Origin: Chloroflexota bacterium
GTDB taxonomy: Bacteria; Chloroflexota; Anaerolineae; UBA4142; SHND01
Assembly (NCBI GenBank): GCA_016209205.1
Contig: JACQWQ010000010.1
Location: forward strand, 17,810-81,809
Length of the DNA: 64,000 bases
Reading direction: 5' to 3'
Numbering within the stretch: the first letter of the stretch is position 1; each line of letters starts with the position of its first letter. The notes below the pieces were generated by a model. The model searched no databases. It was not told where the DNA came from and saw only the letters and a program-made list of their open reading frames with translations. Of the stretch, positions 59,575-64,000 are shown piece by piece. A program made the position numbers and the translations under genes.

Positions 59575-61218
59575 CTACGTCGCGATGCGTTTGACAATTC
59601 CGTTCGTTCCATCAATTTCAATCATTTCTCCATCCACCAGCGCGCCTGTGAGGTTGGCGACGGCGGTCACTGCCGGTAAACGGTATTCGCGCGCGACGAC
59701 CGCGCCGTGTGACAAGACGCCGCCGCGTTCGAGGACCAAACCCGCCAGCCGCGCAAAGACCGGCGTCCACGCGGGATCGGTAGAAGGTGCGACCAGAATT
59801 TCGCCCACCGCAACGCGACCCAAGTCGCGCGGGTCACGCACAATTCGCGCGGCGCCGCGTGCGATGCCCGGGCTCACCCCGCGCCCGCGCCATGCCTGCA
59901 CTGGAACGTCTCTGTCCTGCCGTTCAAACAACGGCGTGTCGCCGCGCAGAAAATGTGGATACCCTCCCGTGCCCCGCGCGCGATATTCGTTCAGATGCTC
60001 GCGCCATTCGGTTTCACGCGCGGCAGCGCGCGCGGACAGTTCCGCCGATTCTATCGCCCCCGCGTAATATGCTTGCACCTCTGGACGCGTCGCGTAAAAA
60101 ATCGCGTCCGCGTCGGCCAGCACGCCCTGCGCCGCCAAGTCCGCGCCGAGTTTCAAGCACGCGCGGCGCGTGAGCGCAAGCGACTTGTGCCAATAATAGC
60201 GTTGGTCTTCGCGCAATTGCGCGTATCGCCGCGCGAGCGCGACGAGCGGGCGAAAAACAATGCGCTGCCACCAGCGAAGCGCGCCGCGCGCGCGCAGGTA
60301 GGCATCCTGCAATTCCGCCGGGTCGTCCCAATTTTTGGCGCGCGCCGATGTGTCAAGGAGCGGCAGCAGCTGTGTCGGATCCTCGCGAAATGTGGGGCAC
60401 GCGAGATCGAGCGTGAACGCGCGATGTCCATGCCGTTCCAAAAATCGTGCGAGTGCGTCCGCCGTTCGTTGTTCGTCGGCGCTGAGCGCGGCATTGGCGT
60501 TGATGCGTTCGAGTAACCGAGTGGAAAGCGGCGCGGGCAGCCGCGCGAGCGCGTCCAGTTCCGCATTCACCTCACGCGTCTTGTTTGGCACATTGCAGCT
60601 GAGGATAGGCGCGAGCTCACCCGTCCACTGCGCCAGAATTTTGTACAACACGTCCGCGTACGTCAGACTCCACCGATGAATGCGCAGCAAGCGCGCGTCG
60701 AGTTCATACAATGCGTTCAGGATGCCCAACAAGGTTTGTGCAGCATTCGCCGCATCGAGCGACGATTGGAGCCGCCGAGTTTGTGCGTCGTGATATGGGA
60801 CAAAGCGCCGCCATTTGAGATAGTTGAGCGGCGACGCGCCCCACGCCTCGCGCAGCAAATGCGTCACGAGAGATAAAACAAAACGCGGTTGCCACAGCGC
60901 GGTCGGGTACGGCGCGCGTTTGCGGTACGCGAGATCGCCGTGTGGAAAATAGCGTATCGCGTCGGCGGGCACGAATGCGTCGGGAAAGGGTTTGTAGATA
61001 ATCTGAAACACTGCGACGTTGACGTAGGGCAGCGCGCGCCACAAACGCGTCGCGGGAATCCTTTCCGCATCGGGATAACCCATAAAGCGCAAGGGTTCGC
61101 GCAGCGCGAGCTCTTCAAACAGCGCGCCGACGAATGACCAACCCAACGGTGAGACCGGTTCCGTAAAACGTTCGTTGAGAAACGCAGCGGTCCAGAGAAT
61201 TTCCGTGTCGTTTTGCAT
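59575..61218 (-). CDS. PEP-utilizer mobile-domain protein without ATP-grasp domain
   Basis: 547 residues from ATG 61218. The last ~85 residues are a PEP-utilizer swivel domain: GRGVSPGIARGAARIV, GEILVAPSTDPAWTPVFARLAGLVLERGGVLSHGAVVARE with the phosphorylatable His in LSHGA. The preceding ~460 residues are helical and resemble the linker portion of rifampicin phosphotransferase or PEP synthase-like proteins. No ATP-grasp domain is present here or next door, so the phosphate source is unclear. TATAAT (61226-61231, minus strand) precedes the ATG by about 7 bases, so the mRNA would be leaderless. Confidence 0.75.
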   Translation of the reverse strand: MQNDTEILWTAAFLNERFTEPVSPLGWSFVGALFEELALREPLRFMGYPDAERIPATRLWRALPYVNVAVFQIIYKPFPDAFVPADAIRYFPHGDLAYRKRAPYPTALWQPRFVLSLVTHLLREAWGASPLNYLKWRRFVPYHDAQTRRLQSSLDAANAAQTLLGILNALYELDARLLRIHRWSLTYADVLYKILAQWTGELAPILSCNVPNKTREVNAELDALARLPAPLSTRLLERINANAALSADEQRTADALARFLERHGHRAFTLDLACPTFREDPTQLLPLLDTSARAKNWDDPAELQDAYLRARGALRWWQRIVFRPLVALARRYAQLREDQRYYWHKSLALTRRACLKLGADLAAQGVLADADAIFYATRPEVQAYYAGAIESAELSARAAARETEWREHLNEYRARGTGGYPHFLRGDTPLFERQDRDVPVQAWRGRGVSPGIARGAARIVRDPRDLGRVAVGEILVAPSTDPAWTPVFARLAGLVLERGGVLSHGAVVAREYRLPAVTAVANLTGALVDGEMIEIDGTNGIVKRIAT

Positions 61219-61238
61219 CGCTCCCATTATATACAAAT

Positions 61239-61293
61239 GTTAAAAGGCAGTTGGACTGCCCTCGCCCGGCGGCAGTCCAACTGCCTTTTAACA
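61239..61293. repeat. Long palindrome TTAAAAGGCAGTTGGACTGCC
   Basis: A stem of about 22 bp (TTAAAAGGCAGTTGGACTGC and complement) with a short GC loop, just upstream of the PEP-domain gene and ahead of the cobalamin unit. No T-run bias; a dispersed palindrome rather than a terminator. Confidence 0.75.
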
Positions 61294-61310
61294 ATGGCAT
61301 ATCTCCTCGT

Positions 61311-61338
61311 TTGCGCGTCCGCGTAAATCGCTTATAAT
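61311..61338 (+). promoter_or_regulatory. Promoter of the cobalamin-uptake unit
   Basis: TTGCGC (61311-61316), 16 bases, TATAAT (61333-61338), directly ahead of the riboswitch. Confidence 0.6.
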
Positions 61339-61344
61339 GTCTGC

Positions 61345-61600
61345 ACGGCTGACGCCCGCACGCGTCATTTAACAAAACTACAAGCAACAACACGCAGCGA
61401 AGTCGGGTGAAATTCCCGCGCTGTCCCGCAACTGTGAAGCGAGTGGGATAGTGCGATAGTGAGATAGTGCGATAGTGCAATAGTCGGAGAATCCTCCCCT
61501 AACGCACTATCGCACTACTGCACTATTGCACTATCGCACTACAAGCCAGGCCGCCTGTGTGTTGGGCTGGGAATGAATCCACGGGTCCATCATTCGCAGC
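61345..61600 (+). ncRNA. Cobalamin riboswitch with an expanded variable arm
   Basis: GAAGTCGGGTGAAATTCCCG, CGCTGTCCCGCAACTGTGAAGC and, further on, the B12 box AAGCCAGGCCGCCTGTGTG are the conserved cobalamin-aptamer core. Between core halves the variable hairpin (61447-61541) is made of GATAGTGCGATAGTGAGATA-type repeats pairing with GCACTATCGCACTACTGCAC, i.e. about 38 bp of simple repeat. A terminator at 61694 completes the switch. It controls the downstream BtuF-like gene. Confidence 0.92.
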
Positions 61601-61693
61601 AACTTGCGGAAACTTGTTTCCGCCGAACCTTCGCGAGAAAGGGGGCAGACGTTTCATACACATTTGACGCACAAGCGTATTGTGCCTTTACCT

Positions 61694-61723
61694 CCTCTTG
61701 TCGAATCGGCAAGAGGTTTTTTT
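61694..61723 (+). terminator. Riboswitch terminator
   Basis: CCTCTTG/CAAGAGG stem with a 9-base loop followed by seven Ts, 41 bases ahead of ATG 61764. Confidence 0.85.
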
Positions 61724-61763
61724 ATTGCTCGTCACAACCGTAACCATCAATAGGGAGCCACTC

Positions 61764-62750
61764 ATGCAGTTCCGACAAAAAAAACTGAATCTCATTCTCG
61801 GCGCGCTGATCGGCTTGACGCTGTTTATCGCCGCCTGTGGCGCGCCGGTCGTACAACCCACCGCCGTTCCGCCAACCGCCGCGCCAACGCTTGCCCCAAC
61901 CCAAGCGCCGTCCGGCGTATCGCTTACCGACAGCGCGGGACGCAACGTCACACTCACCACTTTGCCAACGCGCATTGTCTCGCTCACACCCAGCACCACA
62001 GAAATCGCGTGCGCGGTCGGCGCGTGTGACAAGCTCGTAGGCGTGGACCAATTTTCGGATTTTCCCGCACAAGTCAAAACGCTGCCCAAACTGAGCGACG
62101 GGTTCAATCCGAATTACGAACAAATCGTCGCGGCGAAACCCGACCTCGTGTTGGTCGCGGGCATTACCTCCCCCGATGTCATCAAGAAATTGGAGGAATT
62201 GAAAATCAACGTGCTCGTCGTCGGCGCGGTCAGCACGACCTTTGACACGATCAAGAGTGAAATTGGAATGGTGGGCAAAGCGGTGGGCCGCGCCGATCAA
62301 GCCGCGCAAGTGGTCGCCGCGATGGATGTCAAGCTCGCCGACTTGGCGACAAAAATCGCGCAGGCAAAAACCAAACCGCGTGTGTTCTGGGAACTCGACG
62401 CGACGGACCCCGCCAAGCCGTTCACGCCGGGCCCCGGCAGTTTTATAGATGAAATCATTACGCGCGCGGGCGGCGAAAATGTGGCGCACAACGCGTCGTC
62501 GCCCTATCCGCAGCTCAACGCCGAAGAAATCATTCGAGCCAACCCGCAAATCATTATTCTCAGCGACGCGGCGTACGGCATCGCGCCCGAATCGGTGGGC
62601 AAGCGTCCGGGCTGGGATGTCGTACAAGCCGTGAAGGACAACAAGGTGTTTCCGATTGACGACAATCTCGTGAGCCGTCCGGGTCCGCGCGTCGTCGAAG
62701 GTCTGGAAGCCGCGGCGAAATTGATCCATCCCGAGTTGTTTACGCAGTAA
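61764..62750 (+). CDS. Cobalamin-type ABC transporter substrate-binding lipoprotein
   Basis: 328 residues. Lipoprotein signal MQFRQKKLNLILGALIGLTL ending in IAAC (Cys25), then a Pro/Thr linker and a class III (BtuF/FhuD-like) periplasmic-binding fold: IVSLTPSTTEIACAVGACDKLVGVDQFSDFP ... NPQIIILSDAAYGIAPE. Behind a cobalamin riboswitch it is most likely BtuF-like. ATG 61764 follows AGGGAG. In a monoderm or atypical envelope it would sit on the outer face of the membrane. Confidence 0.88.
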   Translation: MQFRQKKLNLILGALIGLTLFIAACGAPVVQPTAVPPTAAPTLAPTQAPSGVSLTDSAGRNVTLTTLPTRIVSLTPSTTEIACAVGACDKLVGVDQFSDFPAQVKTLPKLSDGFNPNYEQIVAAKPDLVLVAGITSPDVIKKLEELKINVLVVGAVSTTFDTIKSEIGMVGKAVGRADQAAQVVAAMDVKLADLATKIAQAKTKPRVFWELDATDPAKPFTPGPGSFIDEIITRAGGENVAHNASSPYPQLNAEEIIRANPQIIILSDAAYGIAPESVGKRPGWDVVQAVKDNKVFPIDDNLVSRPGPRVVEGLEAAAKLIHPELFTQ

Positions 62751-62751
62751 T

Positions 62752-62831
62752 GGCTTATGGACAGGATTAACAGGATTTTTCAGACTTTGTAATCCTGTTA
62801 ATCCTGTAAATCCTGTCAAGAAATCGTTTTT
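62752..62831. repeat. ACAGGATTAACAGGATT palindrome
   Basis: ACAGGATTAACAGGATTTTT and AATCCTGTTAATCCTGTAAATCCTGT pair across a short centre, between the two transporter genes. It may act as an intra-operon RNA stabiliser or attenuator. Confidence 0.7.
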
Positions 62832-63947
62832 ATGGCAAGTCAGGATGTGATACCCAAGCCCGCTGCTGAAATCATACGTGCCGCGCGCGTAATCTCGGGC
62901 GTCAACCTGCGCGCATGGGTGCGGCATCCCGCGTTCGTCTTGAGTGCGCTCGGTTTGTTTCTGCTGGCGACGTGCATCCTCGCCATGCGTCTCGGCACCG
63001 TCAGCATCGAACCGGCGCAGATCATTGCGATTACACTGAAACGTACATTTGGGTTCGACCTCGGGGTTGTCTGGAGCGCCGCCGACGAATCTATCATTTG
63101 GCAAATTCGGTTGCCGCGCGTCTTGGGCGCGGCAATTGTCGGCGCGGGGCTGGCGGGCGCGGGCGTTGTGTTTCAAGGTCTCCTGCGTAATTCGATGGCA
63201 GACCCGTACTTGCTCGGCACCTCGGGCGGCGCGGCGCTCGCCGCAACCATCGCGTTTTTTATTCCGTTCTCCATCGGCGTCGCGACGTATGGATTTGTGC
63301 CCATCGCCGCCTTCTTTGGCGCGCTGCTCGCCGTGCTGCTAGTGTACCGCATCGCGCGGGTCGGAATGCACACGCCGATTACGACCCTGCTGCTCGCGGG
63401 CTTTGCGGTGAGTTCGATGCTGTCGGCAGTCATGTCGGCGCTGATGCTGTTGAGTCGCGGGACATTGGAACGCGTCGTCTTGTGGACGCTCGGCGGGGTG
63501 AGCGCGAGCGGTTGGAATATGTTGTTTGCGGTGACGCCGTTGATCGCGCTGGGCAGTGTCTTGGCGTTTTGGTTGTCGCACGATCTCAACGCGTTCTTGT
63601 TGGGCGAAGAACAAGCAGCGGCGTTGGGCGTGAACGTCGAACGCAAAAAATTTCTGCTGCTCGCCGTCGGTGCGCTGATGACGGGCGCGGCGGTTGCGTT
63701 GAGCGGGCTGGTCGGTTTCGTCGGACTGATCGTGCCGCACATTGCGCGCATCGTGCTCGGACCCGATCACCGTTTGCTCCTGCCCGCGTCCCTGTTGTGC
63801 GGCGCGATCTTTTTGGTCATTGCCGATTTGATTGCGCGCACGGTGATTGCGCCACAAGAAATCCCGCTCGGCGTCGTCACCGCGCTCGTCGGCGCGCCGT
63901 TTTTCATCGTGCTGCTGCGCCGCGCGAAAAAAGCGTACGCGTTTTGA
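62832..63947 (+). CDS. FecCD/BtuC-family ABC transporter permease
   Basis: 371 residues with about ten membrane segments. LPRVLGAAIVGAGLAGAGVVFQGLLRNSMADPYLLGTSGGAALAA is the FecCD hallmark, and the cytoplasmic loop for the ATPase (LSHDLNAFLLGEEQAAALGV) and GLVGFVGLIVPHIARIVLGPDHRLLLP are conserved. With the preceding gene it imports cobalamin (or a relative). The ATPase gene should be just beyond the window end. Confidence 0.93.
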   Translation: MASQDVIPKPAAEIIRAARVISGVNLRAWVRHPAFVLSALGLFLLATCILAMRLGTVSIEPAQIIAITLKRTFGFDLGVVWSAADESIIWQIRLPRVLGAAIVGAGLAGAGVVFQGLLRNSMADPYLLGTSGGAALAATIAFFIPFSIGVATYGFVPIAAFFGALLAVLLVYRIARVGMHTPITTLLLAGFAVSSMLSAVMSALMLLSRGTLERVVLWTLGGVSASGWNMLFAVTPLIALGSVLAFWLSHDLNAFLLGEEQAAALGVNVERKKFLLLAVGALMTGAAVALSGLVGFVGLIVPHIARIVLGPDHRLLLPASLLCGAIFLVIADLIARTVIAPQEIPLGVVTALVGAPFFIVLLRRAKKAYAF

Positions 63948-64000
63948 GGCAAGATCAGAGACTGGAGACTCGAAAATCAGTTATCAGTCACCAGTTATCA
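63948..64000. repeat. Start of simple repeats at the window edge
   Basis: AGACTGGAGACTCG then CAGTTATCAGTCACCAGTTA, of the ACTGATAACTG family. Confidence 0.6.

Noticed and set aside
59477-60067. 196-codon plus-strand frame after the c-di-GMP riboswitch, considered as its target gene
   Set aside because: It is antisense to the conserved PEP-utilizer domain, is Arg/Pro/Ser-rich, and lies beyond two terminators.
1-64000. tRNA or rRNA genes
   Set aside because: Scanning by eye for T-loop (GGTTCGAATCC-type) and 16S/23S words gave nothing convincing; a covariance search would be needed to exclude them fully.

Overview
The window is GC-rich bacterial DNA that most resembles a Chloroflexota genome, probably of the Anaerolineae type. 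The basis is gene content, not a search: Pro/Thr-rich stalks on exported proteins, an ergothioneine pair (EgtD/EgtB), YfhO and DUF2079 membrane proteins, M32 and M42 peptidases, Uma2 and DUF3782 nuclease-fold proteins, a CHAT protease, and many short simple or palindromic intergenic repeats. No rRNA, tRNA or CRISPR array was recognised.

Layout. 1-9.5 kb: the 3' part of a C45-type acyltransferase, then a plus-strand nucleotide-sugar and glycan block (Gfo/Idh/MocA dehydrogenase, SDR epimerase, DegT aminotransferase, GT2, YfhO, DUF2079). 9.7-14.8 kb: two paralogous secreted propeller-stalk proteins around a GT4 glycosyltransferase. 15-19.6 kb: EgtD, EgtB (broken by an in-frame TGA near its end), a GlcG/HbpS-like protein, an aldo/keto reductase, a protoglobin fragment and a Rieske protein. 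19.6-31.8 kb is accessory: a REP-associated transposase between its repeats, a single-chain DarT-DarG fusion lying against an MrfA-type helicase, a PIN toxin operon built from repeated modules, a C39-like peptidase pair, a lipoprotein, a two-component system whose kinase is truncated, a PRiA4-ORF3 protein and an MNT-HEPN pair. 31.9-47 kb: cystathionine beta-synthase-like enzyme, two small AT-richer exported proteins, RsmI, M32 carboxypeptidase, a SpoU methyltransferase, an ATP-grasp-like protein, Uma2 and DUF3782 proteins, the CHAT protease, a PKD-glycoside hydrolase lipoprotein and an HD hydrolase. 47-53 kb: acylphosphatase, a FecR-like anchored protein, an alpha/beta hydrolase, a DUF4160-DUF2442 pair and an acyl-CoA synthetase. 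53-59 kb: three M42 aminopeptidase paralogues, the first two separated by an AT-rich type II restriction-modification cassette and the third frameshifted with a lost active site. 59-64 kb: an orphan c-di-GMP-I riboswitch, a PEP-utilizer-domain protein, and a cobalamin-riboswitch-controlled ABC uptake system.

The most unusual signal is a repeated architecture. At two unrelated loci (the helicase at 21.6 kb and the acyl-CoA synthetase at 50.7 kb) a toxin-antitoxin-like module lies directly against the 3' end of a housekeeping gene, and a diverged second copy of that gene's C-terminal codons, with its own stop, lies on the far side of the module. This suggests small defence cargo being exchanged at gene 3' ends. 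The DarT-DarG fusion, the orphan c-di-GMP riboswitch, the cobalamin riboswitch with an arm made of genomic simple repeats, and the REP/transposase family are the other main points.
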